In this document: positions 43,282 through 53,577 of the stretch, piece after piece | How positions within the stretch are numbered: the first letter of the stretch is position 1 | Layout of the letters: every line of letters starts with the position of its first letter | NCBI GenBank assembly: GCA_965205365.1 | Contig: CBDBGT010000011.1 | Location: 62,001 to 126,000 of the forward strand | Length of the DNA stretch: 64,000 nt | Origin: JALZUR01 sp965205365 | Lineage (GTDB): Bacteria > Bdellovibrionota > Bdellovibrionia > Bdellovibrionales > UBA1609 | Direction of reading: 5' to 3' | Made by a program: the position numbers and the translations under genes | Notes under the pieces: model-generated | The model's input: only the letters and a program-made list of their open reading frames with translations | Database searches by the model: none | Told to the model about the DNA's origin: nothing

Positions 43282-45651
43282 TTATATTGTAAGTGATGAT
43301 TTTTGAATTTCAGGGCGAGGCCCATAATTAAATTGAAAACTAAAATCTCTACGTATGGTATCATCGTTATCAAGTTTCCAAAGGCGTATACCAATTCCCC
43401 AGCAGTTGCCAATTGGAGTGTAGAAAAAATTTGTTCCCCATCCTTGCTTTCTGTCTCCAATTAATGAAAACCTTGTCCATGCCGAAAATTGTATGGTAGG
43501 AAAATCCCAGCCAAGTGAGAATGTTACGGTTTCAGTTTTATTCTTTGTTAAAAAACCTGCATTATCAACAGCAATAAAATAAGAATAGTCAATACCAACA
43601 TATCTATCAGGCTTGTAAATAAATTTATTGGTAGTAAAAAGCCTACTTTTTTTTGCTTTATAAAAATAAGATGTTTGAGTAAAGTTGATAAAGTGTTTGG
43701 ATTTAAACCTAAGAAAGCCATCAAGGTTACTCCAAGGGTCAGGGGAGGATGATTGTTGTTGATTCTTAAAGTCGTAGGATTGTTTCAAACTAAAGAAAAA
43801 AGGTTGATCATAATATGTTTTCAGCTCTTTTCTGTGTTTTTTAATAAATATATTTGTTAAACTAAATTCAATAACATTGGCTCTAAAAAAACGATCCCAA
43901 TAATCAAATTGTACTGCATGGTCAAAAGCGTAGAAATCTTCATCGGTAATAGGCTGATACTGTCTATGATAAGGAAGTTCAACTTTTTTATTGTTATTTT
44001 TGTTTATATCATGGTCGAAGAAGATATTTTTACTTTGATCAATGGAAGATCCGTAGCGGAAAGTAATTTCAGGTACTATTTTATGTTTAATTTGGTTAAA
44101 GAAGATTCTTGAAAACTCTGTATTTATAGAGTTTGAGAATTCAATATATCTTGAAAAAGCAAATTGAGAGTATGGGTTTAAAGCACTATTGTTAACGGTA
44201 GAACTTTTGGGAACATTAAAATGGTAATAAGAATCCTTATATGAAAGGGCTGGGTGTATGTTAAAATAATTTCCAATTTTAAATGGAGCTGAGAGCTCAG
44301 CGTTTAACCGTAGTCTATGTCCTGTTTTTATAAGGTCTTTACTTGTGTCAAATTGACCTGTGTTTGTGGTGGTGTTAATATTTTTTATGATGTTGTTTGG
44401 GTTACTTGAGTTGGTGGTGATTTCATCAAAACTTGAAGAATTTCTATGAAAATTAGTATAAACAACATCAGTGTTGAAAAGAAAAATATTTTTTAAAAAA
44501 GGAGTTTCGATTAAAGAATATTTTAATTCAGGAAGTTTATGAATAGAAAAATTGTCATTTGTACTAGGGTCATGGACTAAAAGATTTATATAATAAACAG
44601 TTTGAGCAGATATGAATTTATTGCCTTTAGCCTTACTAATGGAAAAAATATTTTTTAAGGCAGCCTCTCCACGTCCACTGACTTCAGAATTAAAGTCATT
44701 TAAGTAAGTGCGCTCTTTTATTAAGGTAAATTGAGATTTTTGTATAAACCCTCTTGGTAGGACAAAAAAGTTATTATAAGTTAAAAACCACCTAGAACTA
44801 GGGTCTAAGACATTGTTTTTGTTTAAGTACGCATTGTCATACATTAAAGCACTTTTTAAATATAAGCGACTTTTACTACCAAGCCATTGGTTGTACTCGG
44901 TTAAAAGCTTTCCGCCTGTTGTGATAAAATCTTTACTTTTTAAATATATCATAGGAGTTAGAGTTAAATCTCTATGAGGATCAATGTTCCAGAAAAAAGG
45001 TTGAGACAGTTCACTGCCACTATTTCCAGAAGTGTTTCCTAATCTTGGAGGGAGAATCCCTGTTTTTCTTCTTGTATTAAGAGGGAGAATGAGGTGAGGA
45101 AGGGGGAAGATTGTTTGATTTAAAATTTGGAACTTTCCGTTTTTAATATCAACATACTTATTAATATTAGTTTTTATTTTTTTCCCCTTTATTGTCCAGC
45201 TTGCTGGACAGGTTAGACATGTTGTAAACTTAGCTTCATTAGCTTCATAAATATAAGTGGATGTTTTTTTAAGAGTCTTAGCTTCTAGTAAAATTTGACC
45301 TGATGTAAGCCTGACATCAAAGAGACTGCCTTTTTGTGTTTTATAATTTAATTCAACTTTTCTAGCCTCAATATATGAGCTGCTTCCTTTTATTCGAACA
45401 TTGCCCCAGGCTTGTAAGAGGTTGTCTTGCTTAGAAATAAAAGCATTAGAGGCGCTGAGTTCGTAGTTATTAAAGAGAATGTTAACATTTCCTGTTAGCA
45501 TTGCTGTGTTTGTTATTAAATCAGCGTTTATTATATCTGCACTATAATAAATAAGCCCTTTTTTACCTTGAAGAACATCTGGGTTATTTTGAGTAAAACT
45601 TAGTGTAGAAGAGAGAATTAGAGTATAAAAAGCTTTAAAAAGATTTAACAT
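43282..45651 (-). CDS. lptD: LPS-assembly outer-membrane protein LptD
   Basis: The 789-residue protein has a signal peptide (MLNLFKAFYTLILSSTLSF) and an N-terminal OstA-type periplasmic domain (DIINADLITNTAMLTGNVNI, YIEARKVELNYKT). The LptD linker contains CLTCPASW, and a long C-terminal beta-barrel follows (FPLPHLILPLNTRRKTGILPP onward). Length matches the family. It inserts lipopolysaccharide into the outer leaflet, confirming a Gram-negative envelope. No lptE is seen nearby. Confidence 0.9.
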   Translation of the reverse strand: MLNLFKAFYTLILSSTLSFTQNNPDVLQGKKGLIYYSADIINADLITNTAMLTGNVNILFNNYELSASNAFISKQDNLLQAWGNVRIKGSSSYIEARKVELNYKTQKGSLFDVRLTSGQILLEAKTLKKTSTYIYEANEAKFTTCLTCPASWTIKGKKIKTNINKYVDIKNGKFQILNQTIFPLPHLILPLNTRRKTGILPPRLGNTSGNSGSELSQPFFWNIDPHRDLTLTPMIYLKSKDFITTGGKLLTEYNQWLGSKSRLYLKSALMYDNAYLNKNNVLDPSSRWFLTYNNFFVLPRGFIQKSQFTLIKERTYLNDFNSEVSGRGEAALKNIFSISKAKGNKFISAQTVYYINLLVHDPSTNDNFSIHKLPELKYSLIETPFLKNIFLFNTDVVYTNFHRNSSSFDEITTNSSNPNNIIKNINTTTNTGQFDTSKDLIKTGHRLRLNAELSAPFKIGNYFNIHPALSYKDSYYHFNVPKSSTVNNSALNPYSQFAFSRYIEFSNSINTEFSRIFFNQIKHKIVPEITFRYGSSIDQSKNIFFDHDINKNNNKKVELPYHRQYQPITDEDFYAFDHAVQFDYWDRFFRANVIEFSLTNIFIKKHRKELKTYYDQPFFFSLKQSYDFKNQQQSSSPDPWSNLDGFLRFKSKHFINFTQTSYFYKAKKSRLFTTNKFIYKPDRYVGIDYSYFIAVDNAGFLTKNKTETVTFSLGWDFPTIQFSAWTRFSLIGDRKQGWGTNFFYTPIGNCWGIGIRLWKLDNDDTIRRDFSFQFNYGPRPEIQKSSLTI

Positions 45652-45791
45652 GGTCTAACTGCCTCTCTTTAAACTTTTTAAACGTGGTTAGGAACAAATA
45701 ACAAGGAGAGAGTACCCGTCTTTAGTCTAAGTTTCAAATTTGTTTTGTGAAGACACGGTTTGTTTAAACTGATATCTGGTCTTTTGAGCTA

Positions 45792-45820
45792 TTGTGCTCC
45801 CAGTCCATGGGGATTATGCT
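45792..45820 (+). promoter_or_regulatory. Candidate promoter for the STAS gene
   Basis: TTGTGC (45792-45797), 17 bases, then TATGCT (45815-45820), about 19 bases before the start codon. A fair match only. Confidence 0.4.
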
Positions 45821-45838
45821 TAAAAATAGGGAGTGTAT

Positions 45839-46240
45839 ATGGTTGCAAAATTAAGTTGGTATGAGGATATAATGATTGTTGGACTTCAGGGTCAATTGAA
45901 TTTTGAATCTGCTAGTCAATTTAAGAAAAAATCAAAAAGACACTTTACTCAAAATAAAGTTATTTTTTCTTTAAGAGATCTTAACTTTGTAGGATCCACG
46001 GGGGTTCAAGATTTTGTAAATGCCTTGGCTGAACTTTCAGAGAAAAACCCTTACGGGTTAGGTATTGCTGAAGCTAAGGCTGAATATGAACGTTTACTTG
46101 AGCCTTATCAGGGGCATTCTTTAGTTATTTTTAAAAGTTTAGAGTTAGCAAAAAGGTTTTTCAGCCTTGGTCACTTAGAGTTTCAGGAGTCTGAGGTAGA
46201 ACCTGTAAACAAGAGTGTAGATGATTTTGAAATAAACTAA
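45839..46240 (+). CDS. STAS-domain protein (anti-sigma-factor-antagonist-like)
   Basis: The 133-residue SpoIIAA-type STAS domain has LQGQLNFESASQFKKK, IFSLRDLNFVGSTGVQDFV (the usual D...S.G motif, with the Ser that is phosphorylated in the family) and a C-terminal acidic tail. ATG 45839 is chosen because AGGGAG lies 5 bases upstream; a GTG at 45833 overlaps that site. No kinase or sigma factor lies beside it, so its partner is elsewhere. Convergent with the coiled-coil gene. Confidence 0.8.
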   Translation: MVAKLSWYEDIMIVGLQGQLNFESASQFKKKSKRHFTQNKVIFSLRDLNFVGSTGVQDFVNALAELSEKNPYGLGIAEAKAEYERLLEPYQGHSLVIFKSLELAKRFFSLGHLEFQESEVEPVNKSVDDFEIN

Positions 46241-46266
46241 GAGATGTATTGGCTTTAATAAAGAAA

Positions 46267-47517
46267 TTACAGATTGTAATCAAAATTATTAAAAGGTTGG
46301 ATTGCTTTTTTAAATGCTCTTTCCATGGCTTGCGTAGCCTTAACAGAGCGTTCATCTTGTTTCTTTTTAATATTGCTTAGTTGTAAGAAAAAGAAATCTA
46401 AACGTTGTTTAGTATCTGTATGCATTTGGGTTGTAAGGTTTAATTTTCTTTCTAGTTCCTCTATTTGACTTTTTAAACTGTCGTTGAGCGTTGTGGTGTG
46501 AGAAAATTCATTAGATTTTTCTTGCCATAAAGCTCTAAGGCTTGTGACTTCATTTGATTGAGAATTTGTATTTGTTTTATAAGTGCGGAATTCAGATTGA
46601 GTGTTTGCCCACTGTTTTTTAAGGCTATGGTTTTCTATTTTAAGACGATCAGTGTCTTTTTTCATTTTAGAAAGTTGTAAAAGTAGATCCTCTTTTTCTT
46701 CTCTAGATTGATAGATGTTAAGTTCTTTTTCTTTTTTAATCTCTTCAATGCGATTTAACAGCTGTGTTTTTTCTATTTGCTCTTTTCGTAGAGTCTTATT
46801 TCTATCGTTAAGAACTAGATTTTCACTTTGAATATCATCAAGCTTTGCTTTTAGGTCCCCTTCTGATCTTGTGGCGAGGAGTGATTTTTGTTTAATTTCA
46901 TCTTTAAATCCTTTAGTGATTTTTTGGATATGATTAGAGGCTTCAGCTAGTTTTTTTAATAAAGAAGTTTTGTCTTCATCAAGATTTTTAATTAAAGTAT
47001 TTTTTTCAGAAAGGCTTTCTTTAAGTAGGTTTTTTTCTGGCAAGTACTCAGTTTCTACTAGATTTTTAAGTTTTTTATATTCTTGGAAAACAGATTTTAA
47101 AGATTGAAGTTCAGTATTTAATGCTGTTTGTTCTTTCTCAAAAGTTTTTCTTTCTTGAGTAAGGTAGGCTTGAGAGGTTTGAATTTTTTGTTTTAAAATA
47201 TTACTTTCATTTAATAAAAACTTTTCTTTTTCTCTTTGAAGAGATATCTGATCTTTTGCAGATTGAAATTTTGCTTCATACTGCATATGAATTTGTTTAA
47301 ATTTTGCTAAAGTTTTTTCTAGCTCAATGTTTCTGCTAATGGTGATGTTGAGTCTTGAGGCTAAATCTTGATTATGAGTTATTAAGCTTGAAACACTTAA
47401 GCTTGTGTCTAAGTCTAGGTTGGTTGTTTCTTTAGCTTTTTTAGCAGATTCAAATGTTCCCGGAGGAAAGTTTTTTGTATTGTTCACTAGCAGTTCTCCC
47501 ATCTTTAAGTCTGGCAA
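46267..47517 (-). CDS. Long coiled-coil protein
   Basis: The 416-residue protein is almost all heptad-type helix from about residue 50 to 385 (many Lys, Glu, Leu, Gln), with no signal peptide or membrane segment. It could be a cytoskeletal or scaffold protein. Low-complexity helices prevent family assignment. The open frame starts at TTG 47517, and ATG 47502 (five codons later) may be the true start. It follows the VKOR-DsbA gene on the same strand by about 80 bases. Confidence 0.6.
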   Translation of the reverse strand: MPDLKMGELLVNNTKNFPPGTFESAKKAKETTNLDLDTSLSVSSLITHNQDLASRLNITISRNIELEKTLAKFKQIHMQYEAKFQSAKDQISLQREKEKFLLNESNILKQKIQTSQAYLTQERKTFEKEQTALNTELQSLKSVFQEYKKLKNLVETEYLPEKNLLKESLSEKNTLIKNLDEDKTSLLKKLAEASNHIQKITKGFKDEIKQKSLLATRSEGDLKAKLDDIQSENLVLNDRNKTLRKEQIEKTQLLNRIEEIKKEKELNIYQSREEKEDLLLQLSKMKKDTDRLKIENHSLKKQWANTQSEFRTYKTNTNSQSNEVTSLRALWQEKSNEFSHTTTLNDSLKSQIEELERKLNLTTQMHTDTKQRLDFFFLQLSNIKKKQDERSVKATQAMERAFKKAIQPFNNFDYNL

Positions 47518-47595
47518 GCAAGAGGTAGAATTGTCAAACTCATACTTTAAAATATAAGTCTATTCTAATCTAGTTGAAGATGAGGTAAAATACAG

Positions 47596-48798
47596 TTAAT
47601 TTAGCTCTTTATACACAGCTTTTAAAATGAGGTAATATGCACCTCCATTAAGCTTTTTAGAGTTTATGTAAACAGTGGGAGTGCCAGTAACACCTGCTCT
47701 TTTTCCAAGCTTTGCAGATTCAATTAACACCTGGTTTGTAGTGTCTTTAGACAGGCAGCTTTTCCAAGCATCAAGATCAATTTGGCTGTTGTTTAGTTGC
47801 TTTAAAAAGCTTTCCATTTGTAAAATTAAGCCCTCATTGTTTTCACCGCCTAAAGCTATTTTTCTATAGTGGTTTTGATTTTCAAAAATATCGTCATGGA
47901 GTGAAGGGCCCACTCCTTGCTTTTGAGCGCAGAAAACTCCTGCTGCAAGAGTACAAGAAAAGCCAGGGCCTTTAGTTTTAGACTCAAAATTTTTATTACA
48001 ATTAGGGTCTAAAGGGTAAGCATAGAAAGAAAATTCAATGTCAGTGTGGTTAGTTAAGAATTTGTCTAAAACTTTTGCTGCTGTTGAGCAATGAGGACAT
48101 AAAAAGTCTGCAAATTCAGCAATTTTAATTTTTCCCCCTGGGTTTAGGGTAAAAAGAGGAGCTCCTCTTGTTAGGTTTACTAAAGGTTTGTTCTTCCAGT
48201 TTTTAACAGAAGCTGTAATTCTTTTTTCCTGTGCAGCAGGGATATAATCATTTTTTATAATTTTATGGCTTAAAATGGAAAAAGCCGGAATGGATAAGAG
48301 TAAAAGTAAGAGAGTTCTTGATTTTAAACTCCCTAGAGTTGAAGAAAGGGAGGGTTTATATTTAAATACATATAGGAAAAGTCCCAAAATCATTGCTGAT
48401 AAAAGGTATAAACATATGCAAAAAAGACAATAAACATCCATAGCAAAAACACTTATAGCCCCCATTCCCACTGAAGCTAAAAAGTTAACAAAAGATAAGG
48501 ATCCAAAAAAAACTCTCCATTTCTCATCCTTACTATCTGATGTTATCAAAATACCAAATAAACCTATGAGCATCACAAGGTTTAGCATAAACCCTAAAAG
48601 AGCATTAGGAATGCTTCCAAAAATACTAGAATATTGACTTCCAGCAACGGCCTCGCAGTTAAAAGTCGCATTAATGGAACAAATACTGTCCCCAGAAGCT
48701 GTGCCATGCTGAACAGCATAAAACTCAGCAGTGAGGTAAGCATAGAGGACTAAAGATAGAATAATCAGTGTAGCCAGTGGATATATTTTTTTTATCAT
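47596..48798 (-). CDS. Vitamin K epoxide reductase (VKOR)-DsbA fusion
   Basis: Residues 1-165 form a VKOR-type four-helix membrane domain with the Cys pair CSINATFNC and the active CXXC in YCLFCICLY. Residues about 200-400 form a DsbA/thioredoxin-like domain with FADFLCPHCSTAAKVL and cis-Pro VTGTPTVYIN. The fusion reoxidises its own thioredoxin partner through quinones, replacing the DsbA/DsbB pair for disulfide formation in the periplasm. Additional Cys residues (NCNKNF, FSCTLA, VFCAQ) may form a structural disulfide. Confidence 0.9.
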   Translation of the reverse strand: MIKKIYPLATLIILSLVLYAYLTAEFYAVQHGTASGDSICSINATFNCEAVAGSQYSSIFGSIPNALLGFMLNLVMLIGLFGILITSDSKDEKWRVFFGSLSFVNFLASVGMGAISVFAMDVYCLFCICLYLLSAMILGLFLYVFKYKPSLSSTLGSLKSRTLLLLLLSIPAFSILSHKIIKNDYIPAAQEKRITASVKNWKNKPLVNLTRGAPLFTLNPGGKIKIAEFADFLCPHCSTAAKVLDKFLTNHTDIEFSFYAYPLDPNCNKNFESKTKGPGFSCTLAAGVFCAQKQGVGPSLHDDIFENQNHYRKIALGGENNEGLILQMESFLKQLNNSQIDLDAWKSCLSKDTTNQVLIESAKLGKRAGVTGTPTVYINSKKLNGGAYYLILKAVYKELN

Positions 48799-48825
48799 GG
48801 ATAAATATTAAGTTTGATTGAATAA

Positions 48826-50424
48826 ATGATCAATAGTCTTGAGCTTTTTATAAAAAAAAAAGATGCTAAGGGTGTGACGAAGAAATGGTTAGATACAAGG
48901 CGCTCTTATTTACAAAAACTTAAGCTCCAGGCTGGACTTATTGCTGGTTATGATAATGCTAAAATTTCAAATTATGCCATGAGCAGCTTAAATTTGTATA
49001 AAAAAGTATGGTTTAAAGACTCTGAGGCTGAGTTTTTTAGATATTGTGCTGATAAAAAGGTTATATTATGTGGAGATTTCCATAGCTCCCCTTCAATGAA
49101 GAGGTTTTATATAAAATTGCTTAAAAAGCATGCCGAATCTTTAGCTTTGTCTTCAACTATTGCTCTAGAGTGTTTTGAAAAAACTAAGGATTCCTTACTC
49201 CAGGAGTGGTTAAAGGGAAATTTAAGTGATGATAAGCTTTTAAAAGGTTGTCAGTGGGATGAAAACTGGGGCTTTAGTTGGAACTCTTATAAGAGTTTTA
49301 TTTTACAATTGAAAGATTTGGGGTTTGAACTTAGAGGAATCAACTCATTAAATGAGAACTTTGAGGAAAGAGATCGTGAATTGGCTTATAACCTTGGAGA
49401 ATTGTCAAAAACAGGAAAAAAGATTTTTTGTTTTATGGGGCAATATCATTTAGGTCCAGAGAATTTGCCTAAAAAGATAGAAGAGGTTTTAGGTGTTGAT
49501 GAAACGGTTTGTTTACATGTAGATCCTGAAGACATTTATTTTACACTAGAGGAGTATAATTTACTTAAAGATATTCAAGTTTTAAGTTTAGGCAATCATT
49601 TTTGTTTTTTAACCACTCCCCCTTGGGTTCACTGGCAGAATCATTTACATCACCTTGATGACTTATATAAAAAGGATGAAGATGAAGATCACCAAGATGA
49701 GCTTAGAGGGGAAGATTACAATGGAGTAGTTTTTGACTATGTTCAGCTTTTAAGAAAAGATTTAAACATTACAGATAAATTAAAACCAATTGATATAGCC
49801 TTTATTGACGAATATATTGTTAAAGGTGGGGTTCACACCACAGATATATACGAGATTATGCAACCTTTGTTAGATTCAGAAACATCTTTTTATTGGCCGG
49901 AGCAAGCTGAGGGGATAATGGTTCAGAGCTCGTTGAATCAGGCAGCCTGTGTTGCGGGTAAGTATTTGCATGTAAGCTTAATGAAAATAGATAAACTACC
50001 CTGGGGGGATGTTGAGAGTTTTGAGGTGTGGTGTTGGCTTGAGGCTATTGGTTATATGTTGAGTAAACTTATAAATCCTAAAAGGAGAGTAGTTGCAAGA
50101 GGTAATTTAAGTGCCTTTTTAAGTGCACGTTTAGGGCAAACTCGAGGAGTTAAGCTTTTAAAAACTCTGGTTGAGGGGCGTATATTAGAGTTAGATCAGG
50201 GGATAAAAAAGGTTGATCTTAAAGCATTAACGTGGTCTGAGATTGTTTATGCATCTCGTTTAAAAGGACCATTAGTAGGGGAAAGTCTTTTTAAACTATA
50301 TTCAGGAGGTGAAATTTCTTTACAAACTTTGCAAACTTATTTAACCGTGTCTATTTGTAATAAGAAAAAGTTTAGCGAGTTTTATAATTTAGTTTTACAA
50401 CGATTAGATATGAAAGAAAGTTAA
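48826..50424 (+). CDS. ChaN/TIKI-like protein with C-terminal extension
   Basis: Of 532 residues, the middle (about 65-240) matches the ChaN-like haem-binding/TIKI-superfamily fold. The motifs are KKVILCGDFHSSPSMKRFY, STIALECFE, LLKGCQWDENWGFSWNSYKSFI, and FCFMGQYHLGPENLPKKI (the GE.H and C-terminal H motifs of the family). The second half (about 280-530) is unfamiliar. No signal peptide is seen, so it is probably cytoplasmic, unlike classical ChaN. It is followed 9 bases later by the GYF_2 gene. Confidence 0.7.
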   Translation: MINSLELFIKKKDAKGVTKKWLDTRRSYLQKLKLQAGLIAGYDNAKISNYAMSSLNLYKKVWFKDSEAEFFRYCADKKVILCGDFHSSPSMKRFYIKLLKKHAESLALSSTIALECFEKTKDSLLQEWLKGNLSDDKLLKGCQWDENWGFSWNSYKSFILQLKDLGFELRGINSLNENFEERDRELAYNLGELSKTGKKIFCFMGQYHLGPENLPKKIEEVLGVDETVCLHVDPEDIYFTLEEYNLLKDIQVLSLGNHFCFLTTPPWVHWQNHLHHLDDLYKKDEDEDHQDELRGEDYNGVVFDYVQLLRKDLNITDKLKPIDIAFIDEYIVKGGVHTTDIYEIMQPLLDSETSFYWPEQAEGIMVQSSLNQAACVAGKYLHVSLMKIDKLPWGDVESFEVWCWLEAIGYMLSKLINPKRRVVARGNLSAFLSARLGQTRGVKLLKTLVEGRILELDQGIKKVDLKALTWSEIVYASRLKGPLVGESLFKLYSGGEISLQTLQTYLTVSICNKKKFSEFYNLVLQRLDMKES

Positions 50425-50433
50425 GGGGGGCGT

Positions 50434-51513
50434 ATGAACAGTAGTATAAATAATAAATGGTATGTTTCTATTGAAAATAAAGCTAAGGGCCCTTATTCAG
50501 ACCTTCAAATGAGGGAGAAGATACAAAGTGGAGAGTTTAAGAAAAATACTTTTACCTACAAAGAGGGTGAGGTGGACTGGTTACCTTTAGAAAAGCAAGA
50601 TATTTGGACTCCAGGGTTTATCCCTAAGCATTCTTTGGAAGGAAAAAATTCAAAAGATTGGATCTTATTATTAGAAAGTCCAATTAAGCAAGGAGATTAT
50701 GAACAGCAAGGGCCCTTTACTCAATCTGAGGTTAAAGAGAAAGTTAAAATAGGAGAGGTGCATTTAAGGGATTTTTGCTGGAGACCAGGGATGGAGAGTT
50801 GGCAATCTTTAGTGGAAACTCATGAATTAGGGTTTCCAAGAAAAGATAAGATTATTTTTAAAGGAAATAAAAATTCACAGGTAGAGTCTTCAGCTAAATT
50901 TTTTAAAGAGAATAAAAAAGATAGTGTGAAAGAAGTAACTTTGGATTTAAGTAGCCAGATGCCTGAGTTTGTTTCTCCAGAAGAGCTTGAGCAAAAAGAA
51001 ACAGAAAAAAATTTAGTTAAAGTTTTTCAGACAAAGTTGTTGCCTCCTATTGTAGATAAAGAGGGTGAGCGAAGAGAGATTGTGTCATACTTAGTTTTGG
51101 TTGCAGTCTGTTTTATTGGGGCTTTTTATATAGGTTCTTATAATGGTGCAAGTGTTTTAAAAGGAGTTCAGACTGTAGGAGGAGGAATTACAAGTTTTAT
51201 ACAAGGGGTTTTTCCAACAACTGCTAAAATTAGTTATGTTTTTTTAAGAGAATTGCCGTTAACAAGGGGAACAATTTTAATTAAAACAGATGGTAATTTT
51301 GGAATTGATATAAGAGTAAAAGTTAAAGATGAAAGGGGAAAAGTTATAAGAACTTTAGATGGTAAAAAGACATTAACTCTTAAAGCTAATGAAAATGGAG
51401 AGGCTTTTTTAATTATGTCACAGTTTAAGGTTGAGGCAGGAGAAACCTATCTTGTAACAACTAAAGCTGGTCAGCTTACAGCTAACAAGGCTTATTTTCA
51501 TTCCAAAAAATAA
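50434..51513 (+). CDS. Protein with two GYF_2 domains and one membrane segment
   Basis: The 359-residue protein has tandem GYF_2 (DUF4339) domains: WYVSIENKAKGPYSDLQMRE...W.PL (about 8-55) and WILLLES...QGPFTQSEVKEK...WRPGMESWQSL (about 73-125). A charged linker, a membrane helix (IVSYLVLVAVCFIGAFYIGS, near 215-235) and an exported beta domain follow. GYF_2 domains bind proline-rich or partner proteins. Linked to the ChaN-like gene by 9 bases. Confidence 0.75.
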   Translation: MNSSINNKWYVSIENKAKGPYSDLQMREKIQSGEFKKNTFTYKEGEVDWLPLEKQDIWTPGFIPKHSLEGKNSKDWILLLESPIKQGDYEQQGPFTQSEVKEKVKIGEVHLRDFCWRPGMESWQSLVETHELGFPRKDKIIFKGNKNSQVESSAKFFKENKKDSVKEVTLDLSSQMPEFVSPEELEQKETEKNLVKVFQTKLLPPIVDKEGERREIVSYLVLVAVCFIGAFYIGSYNGASVLKGVQTVGGGITSFIQGVFPTTAKISYVFLRELPLTRGTILIKTDGNFGIDIRVKVKDERGKVIRTLDGKKTLTLKANENGEAFLIMSQFKVEAGETYLVTTKAGQLTANKAYFHSKK

Positions 51514-51534
51514 ATATAATATTAAGGTTTTTTT

Positions 51535-53238
51535 ATGATTGAAAAAAACAAGTTACAGCTTGCAGCGGATATAGAAGAATTTTTTCCAGAATCATGGACT
51601 ACTCAAGTAGTTCATAGTTTTTTAGAAAAACCTAAGCAAAAAAAAATGGGACATATTTGTCTACCTGTTTTTAGACTGTCTAAAGAGCTGAAAAAAACTC
51701 CAGCGCTCATAGCATCACAAGTGGCAAAGAGTATTTCTATTAAGAAACTCTTATATATTGAGCAGGTGAGTTTTGTTTCTGGATATATTAATTTTTTTTG
51801 GAAAAGTGATTTTTTAAAAACTACGCTAGTAGAATTTTTTAAGAGTGATCAACTTGGTTTTTCTTCCTTAGGTCAAGGAAAGAAATTTATCATTGATTAC
51901 TCAAGCCCTAATGTTGCTAAACCTATGCATGTGGGACATTTAAGAGCGACTATTATTGGACAAGCTTTAAGGAATTTAGCTCAGACTCAGGGTTTTAAAG
52001 TTATAGGGTTAAATCATTTAGGAGACTGGGGTGTTCAGTTTGGTAAGCTTGCTTGGGCATATGAAAAGTGGGGGCCTGAGTATGATTTTAAAAATAAATC
52101 TTTTCAGTCTTTATGTGATCTTTATGTCCGATTTCATGGTGAGGTTGAAGAACATCCTGAGTATGAAGTAGAAGGTGCTAAAACTTTTAAAAATCTAGAA
52201 GATGGTGATGAAAAACTTTTAAAGCTTTGGAAGATGTTTATTGATATTTCAATGGAGCAGTATAAAAAAACATGGTTAAGATTAGGTGTTTTTCATGACC
52301 TTGTTCGTGGAGAGAGCTTTTATTCAGACAAACTTGATGATGTTGTTAATCTTTTAAAGAAAAAAAAACTTTTAGTGGAAAGTAAAGGGGCATGGGTTGT
52401 TAAGCTTGATGAAAAAAGGCCTCCTTGTTTAATTACTAAAAGTGATGGTGCCTCTTTGTACGCTACAAGAGATATTGCAAGTGCTCTTTATCGAATGCAG
52501 GAGCTTAAATGTGATGTGAATTTATATGTTACAGGTCATGAGCAAAAACTTCATTTTTCTCAAATCTTTTCTGTTTTAGAAAAAATGGGTTATAAGTGGG
52601 TAAAAGATTGTCATCATATTTCTTTTGGAATGTATCGTTTTAAAAACTTAGGGAAAATATCATCAAGAAAAGGTCAGGTTATTAGGCTTGATGATGTTTT
52701 AAATAAAGCGGTTGAAATAGTGATGAAAAAAATTACAAAAAAAAATTTAAAACTGAGTAATAAAAATAAGATTGCTGAAATTGTTGGTGTTGGTGCTGTG
52801 GTTTTTAATGATCTTTTAAATGATAGGGTTAAAGATGTTGAGTTTAATTGGGATAAGGTTACTGATTTTGAAGGTGATAGTGGACCTTATGTTCAATATA
52901 GCATTGTTAGATGTAAAAGTATTTTAAGAAAAGCTAAAGGGGTTGTTCCTGAATCTATGGTGAGCCTTGAACATGAGACTGAAATAAGCTTAATGAACCT
53001 TTTATTAGAGTATGAGGGGATTTTAAAACTCTCTTTTCAAACTTTTAAGCCAAATTACCTTGCAACTTATCTATTAGATGTTTCAAAAGCTTTTTCTTCC
53101 TTTTATAAGAATTGTCCAATTATATCAATAAAAGAAAAGAGCTTAAAAAAAACAAGGCTCTTTTTAGTAGACTCAGTTTTAAAAGTTTTAGTAGCAGGCT
53201 TAGGTGTTTTAAATATTAAGGCTCCTGATGAGATGTAG
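51535..53238 (+). CDS. argS: Arginyl-tRNA synthetase
   Basis: The 567-residue class I synthetase has the HIGH-equivalent SSPNVAKPMHVGHLRATIIG (about 122-141), GDWGVQFGKL, LYATRDIASALYR, GHEQKLHFSQ and the KMSKS-equivalent GKISSRKGQVI. The C-terminal anticodon-binding helical domain ends at residue 567 (KAPDEM). It lies 20 bases after the GYF_2 gene on the same strand. Confidence 0.95.
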   Translation: MIEKNKLQLAADIEEFFPESWTTQVVHSFLEKPKQKKMGHICLPVFRLSKELKKTPALIASQVAKSISIKKLLYIEQVSFVSGYINFFWKSDFLKTTLVEFFKSDQLGFSSLGQGKKFIIDYSSPNVAKPMHVGHLRATIIGQALRNLAQTQGFKVIGLNHLGDWGVQFGKLAWAYEKWGPEYDFKNKSFQSLCDLYVRFHGEVEEHPEYEVEGAKTFKNLEDGDEKLLKLWKMFIDISMEQYKKTWLRLGVFHDLVRGESFYSDKLDDVVNLLKKKKLLVESKGAWVVKLDEKRPPCLITKSDGASLYATRDIASALYRMQELKCDVNLYVTGHEQKLHFSQIFSVLEKMGYKWVKDCHHISFGMYRFKNLGKISSRKGQVIRLDDVLNKAVEIVMKKITKKNLKLSNKNKIAEIVGVGAVVFNDLLNDRVKDVEFNWDKVTDFEGDSGPYVQYSIVRCKSILRKAKGVVPESMVSLEHETEISLMNLLLEYEGILKLSFQTFKPNYLATYLLDVSKAFSSFYKNCPIISIKEKSLKKTRLFLVDSVLKVLVAGLGVLNIKAPDEM

Positions 53239-53577
53239 ATTTGATAAAACCATAGAGTCAGTAAAAAAAGTCTTTTTTAATATCTGTAGTTTTTTTTAAA
53301 GATTGGGTTTTAAATTATGGGTTTAATATGAGTGAGGTCTAGTTTAAACCAGTCTAAAGATTAAAAAAGAAAGAGAATAACGTAAGATTTTAAAGAAATT
53401 GATTTATGATTTAATAAAATATTAAATAAGAAAGAATACATAAAGATACTTTAGAGTTTAAGTAAATACATGTGGTGGCTAAACTAGATGGTGGCAAGGT
53501 GTTTGGATTTTAAAAAAAAATGGAGAAAAATATTTTTCAAGTCCAGTGGTCAAGGGTTTTTTTTATAGGAGGTTGTT
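53239..53577. other. Intergenic region, about 340 bp
   Basis: AT-rich with many A and T runs. No gene or clear promoter is seen. A GGAGG ribosome site lies just before the acyl-CoA dehydrogenase GTG start. Confidence 0.5.
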
